Assembly (NCBI GenBank): GCA_004352715.1 | Contig: SCFE01000073.1 | Location: 198,219 to 262,218 of the forward strand | Direction: 5' to 3' | From: Hofstenia miamia | Taxonomy: Eukaryota; Xenacoelomorpha; Acoela | Length of the DNA: 64,000 nucleotides | Shown here: positions 1 to 11,164 of the stretch, piece after piece | How positions within the stretch are numbered: the first letter of the stretch is position 1 | Layout: every line of letters begins with the position of its first letter | Translations under genes and position numbers: made by a program | Notes under the pieces: model-generated | The model's database searches: none | What the model was told of the DNA's origin: nothing | Seen by the model: only the letters and a program-made list of their open reading frames with translations

Positions 1-288
1 AGTTCAGAGAAGAATTTGAGTTTGAATTTTTTAAAGTAATAATATTAATAACCAAGAATATAGAAATGATTGGCTTCCATCCTTAATATGTTTCTGAAAA
101 AAAACATATACAAATATAAGTCATTGAACTCTCACACTTAGAGTGTTTTCGTAATGAGTCATGGTAGCTTTGATTTCAAACAGAAATGGAGGTAAAATGA
201 AGTCAATTTAATTTCAAAATAATTTTCCATCTACACTACTAAATTCATCCACTAGAGGGCTAATAAATCTTAAATTAAATTTCGTGTA
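1..288. other. Non-coding flank, nothing recognised
   Basis: AT-rich sequence with no convincing open frame, repeat or RNA gene. It is the left flank of the inverted-repeat unit that begins near 289. Confidence 0.5.
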
Positions 289-675
289 ATGATGTAATTG
301 TGTACTTTGGCCGTCTTTGTATTTCTGACTTCATTGGAATATGTTCTGTTTTGTTGGCAAGCAATTTTGTTTGCAAGTCTATTGTTTAAAATGTAACCAA
401 TTTTTATATACATAGAGAGGTTGAGGAATTTTCGATTGATAAATCGTTTTACTCTATTAACATTTTAGTTTTGTAGCATCTTTCATTTACATAATTGTAT
501 AAATTGGGAAAAACATGTAATAATAATTGAGATTGTTTTCCAACTTGCGGAAAACAATTTTTGTCTATTAAAAGAATTCTAGTAGCGTATGATTTGAAAG
601 TGTTTTAATTAATTGTGATAATTTTTAAATTGATTTGGATTTCATGTTTGATAGATAACAATCTTTACGATTGGA

Positions 676-913
676 TACATTTCGACATTTGAACAATAAG
701 ATATAAATAAAAAATTACGCATGTTAACATTGTCTGTTAAGTGCAACTTTGTACACACAGCAGCATAATGGAATTTTACATTGTTGTACTGTTTTTATAA
801 TTTGTTACATTTTGATATTTGAACAATGAGATATAGATAAAAAATTATGTAATGTTGACATTGTCTATGAAAGCATGCAACTTTATACATAGAAAGGATT
901 AATGGAATTTCAC
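676..913. repeat. Diverged tandem duplication, two ~105-bp units
   Basis: Units at about 676-780 and 806-913 share the order TTTGAACAAT, AGATATA, ATAAAAAATTA, ACATTGTCT, GCAACTTT and AATGGAATTT. Several substitutions and small indels separate them. The duplication lies inside the inverted-repeat unit. Confidence 0.7.
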
Positions 914-1745
914 AGGGCTGAAAGAAAGACAACTACCCTGAAAGATTTCAAACTTTTTGGTAAGTTATTTTTATAATTAAATCTCAGATATTATTTTGAT
1001 TCTTAACGCTTTTTTGCAATACTATCTCTAATTAGTTTTGCAGATATTTCTTTTAAAAACGTAATCCATTTTATTTTAATTGAATTTGTTTAAACTTTTA
1101 ATTGTCATATTTTTTATACTGTGATCTATCATCTCATTTGACTTCCTTATTAATCAATAATTTAAATACTATCGTTTGAAATTCATAAGGTGCAACTACA
1201 CATTGTGTATGTTTCCTACAACATTCCCATCCCAAAAATGATGATAAACTAACACAATAGGCAAAATTTAACAGTGCGATATATATTTTCATTATAAGCA
1301 AAGTTTAGAATAAATTACATTTTTGTCTTGTCTTAAACACGTATGTGCGTTTTACCACATACGTTTATAAAATATTAGAAATTGCGAGTTTTTGCATAAA
1401 CTAGTTTTTGGTTTTTTCCGAAAAATTATTTTGTTTTATTACCGAAATAAGGCATTACGCTTTTAACGACTATTATTATCTCTTTGATTCAAACATTTGT
1501 TATTAAATTTTACTGAATAAAAGAATTTTGTATTCCTCCAATAATATTTATTCTGTTAAGAATCATATTAAATATTTACGAATTCTTTAAATTTCGTATT
1601 ACTTAAAAATTGTCAAGCTTATGGAAACTAATGCAATGAAATATATAAAAAACAAATTAATTTATACTCAACATAAATTTTTCAAGTTTGTTAAATTCGT
1701 TCTTCACAAAATATGTAATGTGCTTGACCTATAAGCAAAATTAAC

Positions 1746-1880
1746 GTGGTATTTCCAATGCCGTATATGTTAATAAAAAAAACAAGTGTGTAAAATAAAA
1801 AATGTAAACTAAATTAATGTGTGATGTGGTATTTCCAATGCCATGTATGTTAATAAAAAAACAAGTGTGTAAAATAAAAC
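1746..1880. repeat. Direct repeat, 55-bp copies 80 bp apart
   Basis: Positions 1746-1800 and 1826-1880 are nearly identical. Both start GTGGTATTTCCAATGCC and end with an A-tract followed by ACAAGTGTGTAAAATAAAA. A local tandem duplication inside the inverted-repeat unit is the simplest explanation. Confidence 0.75.
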
Positions 1881-2007
1881 AAAAATAATTTTGTTTGAAA
1901 ATACTTATTAATTATGACTTTTCCCAAAGAAATTTAGCAATAAAATATAATTCCAAACACGTGAATTTCTTGCATATAGAATTTCAAAGACCTTTGACAA
2001 ATATTTA

Positions 2008-2233
2008 TGTAACATGTATAAAAAAATTGGGTACATTTTAAACAATAGACTACAAACAAATGTGTTTGCCAACAGAACATATTCCAATGACGTCAGAGAT
2101 ACACCCCGCCAATATGCACGGCCAATTATTTATGTAATATGTATAAAATATTGGTTACATTTTATACAATAGACTGCTAACAAAATTGCATACCAACAAA
2201 ACAGAACATATTGCAATGACGTCAGAGATACAC
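2008..2233. repeat. Subterminal tandem copies of the inverted-repeat arm
   Basis: About 2008-2104 and 2135-2233 are two head-to-tail diverged copies of the right arm. Both contain TACATTTTA, CAATAGACT, CAGAACATATT and CAATGACGTCAGAGATACAC. Only the outer copy is the partner of the left arm, so the right end of the unit has a doubled arm. Confidence 0.65.
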
Positions 2234-2823
2234 AGATGGCCAAAGTACACAATTACATCATAACCACGCCAGATATGCCCACCAGGATCAAAGGTCAAGT
2301 TGTGCCACGTCGTCTCGTGCTTTCTTTACTACTAATGTTCCATTGATTCATATAAGTAATAAAATGTTGTCAATAGAATGTTGGAAGACGTTCGACAACG
2401 TGTGTTGCTTCAGACGTCCTGATTTTAAGATGAATTAGACATTATAATTGTTTGATTCTAACGATCCTCTTTGGTGAGTGCCGATGTTGAAAAATGGCTT
2501 TAAGATACATAAAAGAAACCAATTGCGGGATCCCAGAACCCAAGTGGATCATTGAATTGAAAGACATCAATGTTAATTGAAATATCAGAGAGTAAACTTT
2601 AGTCGATCGTACCAGATTAGCGAAAAAGAACATTAAAGTTAAAAAATGCTCTATTAAACTATTCGCTAAGATTTCTTCAATATCCATGATGTTTTCCCAA
2701 AATATTTCTTAAACAATTATAACTCACGAACTAATTAAGACATTTAAAACTAAAAAAATACCACAAAATAGAGAATCGTCTCTTCTTCCAGTGAAACTGG
2801 CTGCAATATGACTCGAATTCAAA

Positions 2824-3031
2824 CAGGTTGCATTATATTCATTTACAATACAGAGCTGGACTTCCCAAATTGGCACCCGATTATACCATGATAACCAAGC
2901 CCTAAGTTTATAAACCTTGGCACCCATATTGAAAATTTTACTTAAGTTCATCAAACTGGATGTAGTCTCAGGTTGCATTATATTCATTTACAATACAGAG
3001 CTGGACTTCCCAAATTGGCACCCGATTATAC
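2824..3031. repeat. Perfect 63-bp direct repeat
   Basis: Positions 2824-2886 and 2969-3031 are identical by eye. Each begins CAGGTTGCATTATATTC and ends GGCACCCGATTATAC, with 82 bp between them. Identity over 63 bp in non-coding DNA points to a recent local duplication or an assembly join. Confidence 0.85.
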
Positions 3032-3168
3032 TTTTCAATAAAATTCTCAACTACAAAGGCTAGAAATAAAGTTTTAAGATACTGTTAAATATTTGGCAAT
3101 TGACAAGTTTTCTGCTTAGTACTAAGAGCTCCAAACTGTTTTATTCCCTTAAAGAACAATGCCGTTCA

Positions 3169-3199
<31 letters not shown>

Positions 3200-6125
3200 C
3201 ATAATAATATGTCCTATAGGCCTACATCCTACAGTGTCATTTTACTTCTTTTTTACAGTATTAATACTCGGCTCTTCTAAAGTAGTAGATAACAAAAACA
3301 GTAGTCAACAAAATAAAAAAATGAGGCGGCGTCATTTCAAGTAATTAAGCCAAAAATGACAGTCACCGAATAGACTTTCTATTAATTTTGTTTAATTGAG
3401 TGAATGATGTCAAATATATTATATTATATAGATTTCGTAGTATAATTTATATTGTATTGGTTTAGTATTACACATGTAGCAAAATAAAAATGTCCACCCG
3501 ACCGCACCACAACTCGCGTGGCATTTGAAATCAAGTATCCGCACTGCATCACACCCGCGTCCATTTTTGATATGGACGTCCCTATCGATAAACCTGTTAA
3601 AAAGTAATTTCGAAATAACACTGCTATGCATCATAAAAGCCTGAAAAATATTGTTACAAAACAGCTTGACTACAGTTATTAATTAAGCTATTTTTCAATA
3701 TTTAGTGTCGAAAAAGAGTATTTTGTTCAAACTAATATCTGATTTCTGAGAATTTTAGAAAGATAATTGTTGATTTTGTTTCTCCTGATTATTTTTTACT
3801 GTGATCTCGAAAATGATTCCCTATGGTCTCGCAAATTGTAATGCCGGCCCTGTTTTCATGGGCTAATGTTAAAACCCTTATATAAATTTAGTAATCTTCT
3901 TTCGGAATGAAATAAAAATAAAGTTGCAGCAGCATAAAAAATATGGACGAAACATTACCCATATAAACTGCACAATACTGACAAAAGTACAGAAATCAGT
4001 TATAAATTATATTTTATGATAACAAAATTTAGTGGTATTTAGATAATATAAACAATTTTCTTTAGTTATATAAATCTATACACGATATGCTAAATTAAAT
4101 GTTAATAAATACCATTAAACAGGTTTCAGTTTAACAGTTTACTAAAAAATAAATAGATATTCTGAGATTTTGCATAGCTATTCCATAAAACAATTGCAAT
4201 AGATAGTATTAAGCAAAACTACTCACAGCAATAATTCAATTCATCAAAAGTTGTGATAGAAACATTGCATGTACATGTACAATATTACATCACATTAATA
4301 TTCTATTTAACATAAATCAAAGCGTCAAAATTATTTTAACTCTAGAAATGTCATTCCCCCTTGGGATTCTTTTTTATACAGCATTTCAAAATAGAACATT
4401 ATGTAAAAGAATAAAAATATTACACATGAAAATTCAAATTGATTATCAGTGCATTTGGTGGTTCATGCGCAAGTAAAGAAAATTTCCATTTGAGTCAATT
4501 TTGCCACATTCGGAGTTCTAGTTTTAAGTAAGAGTATAAATATCAATCAAAATATTTGAAACATCAGCGAATGTGCAAATGTATTTACATAAAATATAAA
4601 ATAAGGTTAAAAAATTAACCAAGCAAAGCTTCACATTGTGATTAATTATATTGTGATAGCTAATAATTTCTTATTCAATTTACAAAACAAACAAATAAAC
4701 AAGTATATGCATTTGCCCCATATCAAATTTAGGAATCTGTTGAATTTCTAAAGAACATATAAAGCTACATATGAAATTATAAGGAATTCCAACAGTTCAA
4801 ACTCCATTTAAGTCGAGGATTATTTTTCAGTATTATTTTTAATGTAGTCATGATTTTGCCATACATTTACCAAGATGAGATGACAGTTCACTTTTAAAAT
4901 AAGTTTTAAGTTAATTTATATGGGGAGGGGAATTTGAGAGTGCACCTTGACTAACTGATTTTTCCAAAACAAATTATTTTATAATCAATTAATTGGAAAT
5001 CTTAAAAGGTTTCATTATTGTATAATTATTTTGGCAAGGTTCACCAGGGCTTCAGCTTATTCAATAATTAAATTTGCATTAGCTAGGTTCAATTCCTAAG
5101 TACCAAAGTATCTGCTTTTATTGCCTTTCATGTGAAAGTTGCATATGCACAAATTGTATGTCACTCAAGATTTCCTTAATCTCACTAAAATCATGCGATG
5201 TGCACTTGCCATTTATATTTAATTCACATTAGAATAAAATGATAACAAAAATTAACATTGGTTTTAAACACAGAATATTTCTTCTGTATTAATCAATTTG
5301 AAATTAAATATACCACATTCAAAAAATGAATAATGTATTTTTATATATATATACAATATGAGTTTATACATACTTGTGTGTATATAAACGTGTTAATAGT
5401 GTTTTTCTATCGGAATAAATTTTATTCTCTAACTCCGATTTTTGTACTATTGGGATAGAAATATGTAAAAAATGTCCAATTAACCCGACACAGTTTCAAA
5501 TTTTGAATAGGAATGAGCTGCATTGTAATAATTCTGCATTTGTATTTAATGAGCAAATAATAATAAATATACATTTTCACAGCCGAATTATTATCAAGTT
5601 CACTTCCTAAGGATCAAATACCACTTAATACATGAATCGCTAATAAAAACTTACTTAACCTTAAACTGCTTAGGAATTTCTTGAATATTTTTAGTTTCCT
5701 TAAACAACATGAGCATAACTTTCAACTAATTAAGGTATCTAAAATCTGTAAGTAACATTTGATAGAGAATGGCCTCTATTTCCCTTGGGGAGAGGAACTG
5801 GCATGCGGGATAGTTGGTTGTTAGTTGTCAACGTATTCGCGATACCATTCCGTTGTTTACTAACCTATTTCCGCACTGTACCGGGTTTGCACTCAACATA
5901 AACTGGAGCATTCATACGATCAACCGGTTTACAAAATCAGTGTCGTTTAGTTGCATTCAATTAATTTTTATAAAAATCGAAAAGAAAAATTATTAATATA
6001 CATAAATTTGTATCACACCTCATGCATTTGCATAAAGTTTAAATAATTTACAAATAAAACTGAAAATTTCCACTTGATGACGTATAGCTAATAACATGAT
6101 AATTCCAGAAATATGATATCAATGT
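3032..6125. other. 3.1 kb non-coding, nothing recognised
   Basis: AT-rich DNA with a (TA)n tract at 3172-3199 and a shorter one near 5342-5353. Open frames here are short and resemble no family known to me. No transposon ends with duplicated target sites were found. Confidence 0.45.
3172..3199. repeat. (TA)n microsatellite
   Basis: Uninterrupted alternating TA of about 28 bp. It is one of more than a dozen such tracts in the window. Confidence 0.95.
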
Positions 6126-6126
6126 G

Positions 6127-8050
6127 TTATTTATCAAATATATCGTGGTAATGTAATGTAATGTATCCACGCTTTACTTCCTGTACACAACACAAAGTGT
6201 CATGTAAAAAGGAAAGTTGGAAAATTTGAATAGAAACATTACTATAGGAACCGGGGAGGGTTCCATTATTGATATATTTAAGTGCTGCTGGTAGAAAGGC
6301 TTTGCGCCGTCGTACATCTCTTTTCATATCTAGAATAACTTTAGTTCGAGTACTATGTTTAGAGAATTTCATTCTTTCATGCATGGGATGATCATTATCA
6401 TTATGAATCTTCCAGGCGTATTGTTTAAATGTTTCGTTGAAAGTACTATTTATGCTATCAATAAGCTCGTATTTACTGATGTTTGACATTTTGGAAAACA
6501 GTTTGAGCGGTTTTCGTAAAGGTTTTCTATTATTTTCCGAAATTCCTGGTACCCACACCACAGAAGCATATGCATATATATATTGGCTTAATGTATGTTT
6601 TAAAAATCATCCATTGTTTATGGGTTGGAATAAATTCAATAAAGAAAGACGTTGATAAAATAGAACGAAATGCCTTACAAACAATATAATCCACTTGATC
6701 ATTCCAGTTCAAATCCTTATTTATTTTAATACCCAGATATTTTACTAAGGTTGTTCCATGAAGTTCAAGTCCATCGCATTTAATTGACTTATTTAGTAAA
6801 GGTATCATTCTTGAGTTCTTGATATTAGGATGCCTACACTCCAATACCATTGATTTTGTTTCATTAATTATTAGGTTGTTTGTTTTTGACATTTGTAAGA
6901 CATCATTAACATTTTTCTCAAAACTATGCTCGTCCTTTTCACTAGTCATTGTTAGAATATCTCCAGTTATACATGTATCATCCGAATATTTAATTATTTC
7001 TGATGTTGCAGGGTAAGTTAGTTTCTTTGTACATATTTCATCAGTAATGTGTGTAAACAGCGCACCTGACATTGGTCCCCCTTGCGGCACTCCAACAGAT
7101 AGAGTAATATTTTCAGAATATTTTAATCTTTCGAATTGAACACACTGATTAAAATTAGAAAGATAGTTACTGATAAACTTTGCCATCCATGGTGATTGCA
7201 GTTTTATTCTATTTACGATTTTATTTTGCAATACTGTGTTATAAGCACTACTGTAATCTAAAAAGGCAATCTTTACTATAGCCGTTTGCTTAGAGTTCAG
7301 TGTTGTCGTTATTTTGTCCATTAAATACAATAATGCATCTGTTGTTGACCTATCTTTTTTGTAGGCAAATTGGTTTGAATCTAGAGAATTATTAAATTTA
7401 CTAGTATAGAAAGCTGCTAATATAGAGTCCAGACATCTTGCTGCAATGGGTGTTATTGTTATTGGTCTGAAGTGTTTATAGTTATTTTTATATGGATTAG
7501 GTATGGGTATTACTACTGCTGATTTTGGGTAATAACATTCATGTAGACATTTTTGGTATAAATATCGATAGGGTTTAGCCAGCTCCTTTGCAAATTTTTT
7601 AAAAATCCAGGGTGGTAATACGCTTTTTCCCGGTGATGTTTTTGGTCTTATCTTTCTAAAAGTGTTTTCCACCATTATTTCTGTAATTATTAGTACCTCT
7701 TCATCATGGTTGCCAAAATCGCACAATTGATCGTCCCGAGATTTATATTTGTTAAATGAAGTGAAACCCATATTAAGCGTATGTGCTTCAGAGGAGTTTA
7801 TTTGTATCTTAGGTTTTGCTGGTTTCGTGCGTCTTCTCATTTCAATATATAATTGATCGACGGTAAGTTTTTCCATTTCTTGTCGTCTTTTAGTTTTCAC
7901 GTATTTGTTAATTTTTCTTTGCAAAACGTTCAGTTCATGCTTCTTTTGACTTTTTATTAACGACTTCTTATTAGCCAGCATAGATCTTAAGAAAGTATCC
8001 TTTATATATTGCATTCCTTTATTGCGGACTTTATCATTAGTAGTGGTATT
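6127..8050 (-). pseudogene. CR1/L2-like non-LTR retrotransposon, 5'-truncated, reverse transcriptase with frameshift
   Basis: Reads on the minus strand from 8014 (first Met) to 6530, then continues in another frame to 6127. The reverse-transcriptase blocks come in order: PKTSPGK with PPWIFKKFAKELAKP (thumb-proximal entry), the FRPITITPI block, FAYKKDRSTTDALLYL, LDYSSAYNTVLQNK (first catalytic Asp), GVPQGGPMSGALF, then IKYSDDT, where YSDD stands for the usual YADD, and a KYLGIKINKDLNW block. Near 6570 a short TA-rich stretch (ATATATATGCATATG on the coding strand) shifts the frame. The C-terminal LINE tail resumes as SVVWVPGISENN and ends at 6127. A stop lies about 39 nt upstream of the first Met and no endonuclease domain is visible, so the copy is 5'-truncated. 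A repeated ACATT/ATTAC stretch near 6150-6165 lies close to the 3' end. The copy is young enough to keep most of its frame but is not autonomous. Confidence 0.88.
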
Positions 8051-8533
8051 TTAGATACTCCTGATATTTTCAATTGTAATATAAATGCTCGTAATATTTA
8101 TTCTGTTTTGTATGAATGACTTTCACCTTTGCCTTTGGCTGCTGCATTTTTTGTTAATAACATTGTTTTATTCTCTTCCAGACACAGAATCTAAATAATT
8201 TATTGAAATTTTCTAAAACCTAATTTATCATTTTAAGAAAAGCACAGATTTTTCTCTGAAGTAGCCCGGTAAACAACATAGGGGTATTTACCAGAGATCG
8301 AATATTTTATATATCGTATTAAGGTGTGACCTCGCTTGAATTCTGTCAGTTTATTTCTGGAATTATTTGTACAAATCACTGCAATTTAACTGATATTAAA
8401 GTCTTTAGCTAATTCATAGTTTGTTTGGTGGAGTCATTAATCAGTGCTATTATCTTAGGAAGGTCATCTGAAGGCAGTTGTCTTGATTTGCCTATAATGC
8501 AGAAAAGTATTCAATACACGTGTAATTTATAGT

Positions 8534-8576
<43 letters not shown>

Positions 8577-8749
8577 TAATATAAGATTGTGTAATTAAGA
8601 ATTTCGTGAAATCTCTAAAATTCAGTGAAATTGTGAAATTGGTATTTCACATCCCTAACTTCATAAAAACATTAAAATTTTCTAATATTTCTAAGCTGTC
8701 TGTTCTAAAATATAAGTGAAGTATTTTTTACTTCACACACAAACCAAGA
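8051..8749. other. Non-coding spacer with (TA)n tract
   Basis: Lies between the LINE and the 3' end of the minus-strand channel gene. A (TA)n tract is at about 8538-8568. The part nearest 8749 should hold the 3' UTR of the channel gene, but no canonical AATAAA was found on the minus strand close to the stop. Confidence 0.5.
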
Positions 8750-10309
8750 TTAATGATATAAATCCCTTAAACATCTGTTACATAACAAATATTGCACCAA
8801 TTCTAGTACTTCGAAAACTGTTGCAATGCTTGCACCCATAAACAAACCACCAGTACCTCCAGCATTGCTAATCAAACCCCAAAGATCTAACTTTGAAGCC
8901 ATTGAAATCTCTTCAACAACTAAATCATTCAAATATAAATGAACGAAAACAAGTTCTTTTCTAATAGCATTGTATGCTTTGTCCAGCATAATTAATTGCT
9001 GATTTTTGTCAAGAGTGTCAAAGTTGAATGGTAGATTCTTATAAACTGTTTGATTTATTTCATCAACACCTATGTCATTAGGTACTAAATTAGCAACCAT
9101 GTAAGGTAAAAATTCATTAGTAGGGAAATTTACATAGCTGATTTCTTTTCTATAAACAAATTTTTCACACTCAATTTCACAGAGTTTTTTGCATTTTCTA
9201 ACAGCTTCACCTGGAGCAGTTTTTTTCTTTGAATAAAGAACATTTCTTACACATTCCTTCACATCTTCTGATTTGCTAGAACATTCTCGATTATCCAAGT
9301 ATATGCTTGCAGGGCATCCACAATAGTCTATACCAATATTATGCTCACATTCTTTATGGCACCAATCATGGGAGTATTTTAAGGATGCCTTATTTTCTTT
9401 AACATGAATAATGGGAATCTTAGAAAAGTTTTGACAAGCCAATTCTTTGGAAACATAGACTCTTTTGGTTCTACAAGTATGTTTGGCGTTTGGAAAAAGT
9501 TTGGTTTTAACTGGCCGCAGACCCACTCGCATTAATCTTTCTGGAGGACATTCAATGCCATTTTTGTCTGGATTCTTTGGATAACCTGGATGCATAAGAG
9601 AAATTTTTACCCCACTCAAAGCTCTTAGTATTGAAATCGATCTAGGAGTATCTAAGTAGAATAATAATTGAATACCTTGTTCAGGTCCCATCTCATTGTC
9701 AATTAAAGTTTTGTGATAGTCTTTTAAAATATAGCACATACCATAGTTCTCAGTTGCAATTGGCTGTATCCACTCTTCTTTACAGTTTATTCCATTTATT
9801 CTGCATTTTATAATGAAAGACTTTTTGTTCATAGAATATTTTAAATATTCACTATAAGAGAAAGGCATGGAAGGGAAATTCTGTCCAGATATTGTTTCAA
9901 ATACATTCTTCTGGGATATAGATTTGTACATAGCTTCTAATTTTTTTTCTTTATTTGTAGTATTTGATAATCCAAAGATCGTATTAATTAAATAATCCTC
10001 AATTTGCTCGCCCATTACATCATAATAAACTTTCATTGAATTATTGCTGGCGACATGTAGACGTTTTAAGTTGCACATGATTACTTCTGGGAGTAGATTC
10101 TCATCTAGTACAGAAAAATGCTTAATGCTAGTTGAGAGCTCATAATCTAGATAAATAACCAAATTTTGGAAGCCGCAAAATCCCAAGCCTAGAAGACATC
10201 CAATAGTAATTACACTCCAGAATAATCTTTCAAACCAATGCGATGAATTGATAATTCTTGGATAAGCACTACAAGAAATGTTTGAAAGTTTATTCTTCAA
10301 TTCACCCAT
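8750..10309 (-). CDS. DEG/ENaC family sodium channel subunit (amiloride-sensitive/degenerin type), 519 aa
   Basis: Full-length member of the DEG/ENaC (ASC) family: trimeric plasma-membrane cation channels with two transmembrane segments, short cytosolic ends and a large cysteine-rich ectodomain. The first membrane segment is about residues 30-53, beginning LFWSVITIG. The ectodomain carries the family cysteine pattern, with DWCHKECEHNIGIDYCGCPAS as the typical C-x3-C...C-x-C block followed by CKKLCEIEC. The second membrane segment, about 485-510, opens with ISNAGGTGGLFMGAS; G-A-S at 492-494 matches the GxS selectivity filter. The His-Gly gating motif expected before the first membrane segment is not seen; SAYPR (14-18) occupies that place. 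The whole frame is open with no coding intron. On the coding strand the ATG is preceded by a TTTAG acceptor-like site 5 nt away. It is clearly paralogous to the plus-strand gene at 38719. Ligand or gating stimulus cannot be told. Confidence 0.93.
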   Translation of the reverse strand: MGELKNKLSNISCSAYPRIINSSHWFERLFWSVITIGCLLGLGFCGFQNLVIYLDYELSTSIKHFSVLDENLLPEVIMCNLKRLHVASNNSMKVYYDVMGEQIEDYLINTIFGLSNTTNKEKKLEAMYKSISQKNVFETISGQNFPSMPFSYSEYLKYSMNKKSFIIKCRINGINCKEEWIQPIATENYGMCYILKDYHKTLIDNEMGPEQGIQLLFYLDTPRSISILRALSGVKISLMHPGYPKNPDKNGIECPPERLMRVGLRPVKTKLFPNAKHTCRTKRVYVSKELACQNFSKIPIIHVKENKASLKYSHDWCHKECEHNIGIDYCGCPASIYLDNRECSSKSEDVKECVRNVLYSKKKTAPGEAVRKCKKLCEIECEKFVYRKEISYVNFPTNEFLPYMVANLVPNDIGVDEINQTVYKNLPFNFDTLDKNQQLIMLDKAYNAIRKELVFVHLYLNDLVVEEISMASKLDLWGLISNAGGTGGLFMGASIATVFEVLELVQYLLCNRCLRDLYH

Positions 10310-10345
10310 TCTACCTAAATTTAATAATTTATTAAATAACTAGCG
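10310..10345 (-). promoter_or_regulatory. Putative splice acceptor just upstream of channel start codon
   Basis: On the minus strand the sequence before the ATG reads AAATTTAG followed by GTAGA then ATG. This fits a 3' splice site ending a 5'-UTR intron, or a trans-splicing acceptor. The paralogue at 38719 has the same arrangement. AG dinucleotides are common in such DNA, so this stays tentative. Confidence 0.35.
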
Positions 10346-10839
10346 GAACGAAATGATATTTTCAATATCCTGCTTCTATTTACAAAGATATAAGTGTTTG
10401 AGATTTACACTTTTATAAACTTCGACGTTTCCCTTGGTTTTTGACAACTCCGTGAACTAAACATAATCAATGATATTTTAAGCAAATTTTAAAGAAATTT
10501 CCTATCAGATGGTATAAATTTCATTGAAGTTGACCAAATAGTTACGGAGATATAAGCATTTAAAGATACAACGCTTTTAGGTGTGCCAAATAACAAATTA
10601 CACTCGTTATCATATTAAGACATAGATATTTCAAGAAGCATGCATTTTAAACAATAATTGAGAAATTGAAATACACAATAACTATTAAATCAGCAACTAT
10701 ATTTCGCCCGTTGTAAATAAATCAGCAAGATATAATGTTCATACAGATTATAAAATTTATGCATTTCTGTGTAAATTTTGAAGTAGCAAAAACCAAACTA
10801 AGTTTGAATAAAACGTCTGCAGTATATTCTGGTGTCAAA

Positions 10840-10874
<35 letters not shown>

Positions 10875-10905
10875 GTATAAGCATAGAAATACCTAGATGT
10901 ACATA
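10346..10905. other. Upstream non-coding region of channel gene, with (TA)n tract
   Basis: This would hold the promoter or 5'-UTR intron of the minus-strand channel gene. A (TA)n tract lies at about 10842-10872. No TATA box or other element can be picked out reliably in DNA this AT-rich. Confidence 0.45.
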
Positions 10906-11162
10906 TGAGGCGCCCAGAGGCAAAGGGGCCAATCCGCCAAATTGACGATACTGAGTTAGATGTGGGATACGAAATTTTAAACCTTCCCCTAGATAGTAGA
11001 AAAATTTTGTCACAATATTCGCCTTTATACATAGGTAAAATAAGGTTGAAAATAAACCAAATATTCATGTTTCTGTCATAAAATAGAAATGGTAAAACTT
11101 TAAAGCTATTTTTCTCAAAACTACCGAATGGTGGATTGGCCCTTTTGCCTCTGGGCACCTCA
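10906..11162. mobile_element. 257-bp TA-flanked MITE
   Basis: The terminal inverted repeats are about 35 bp. The left end reads TGAGGCGCCCAGAGGCAAAG; the right end in reverse complement reads TGAGGTGCCCAGAGGCAAAA. Both continue GGGCCAATCC(G/A)CCA. Each end is bordered by TA (10904-10905 and 11163-11164), the target duplication of Tc1/mariner-group elements. There is no coding capacity. It is GC-richer at the ends than its surroundings. Confidence 0.85.
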
Positions 11163-11164
11163 TA

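Larger units (their letters stand above)
289..2261. mobile_element. ~2-kb long-inverted-repeat element, probably a non-autonomous DNA transposon
   Basis: The segment at about 289-414 reappears in reverse complement at about 2139-2261. The shared blocks include ATGATGTAATTGTGTAC at the outer end, then TTTGGCC, GAATATGTTCTGTTTTG, TCTATTGT and AACCAAT. The arms are about 125 bp and imperfect. The interior has no coding frame and holds internal duplications (see separate entries). No clear target-site duplication is visible beside the outermost matching bases, so the true ends and the superfamily are uncertain. An alternative is an old inverted duplication of a repeat rather than one element. Confidence 0.55.

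Noticed and set aside
3159-3344. Frames coding runs of Tyr-Ile (also at 10798-11158, 32536, 50236 and 54414)
   Set aside because: These are translations of (TA)n microsatellites, not proteins.
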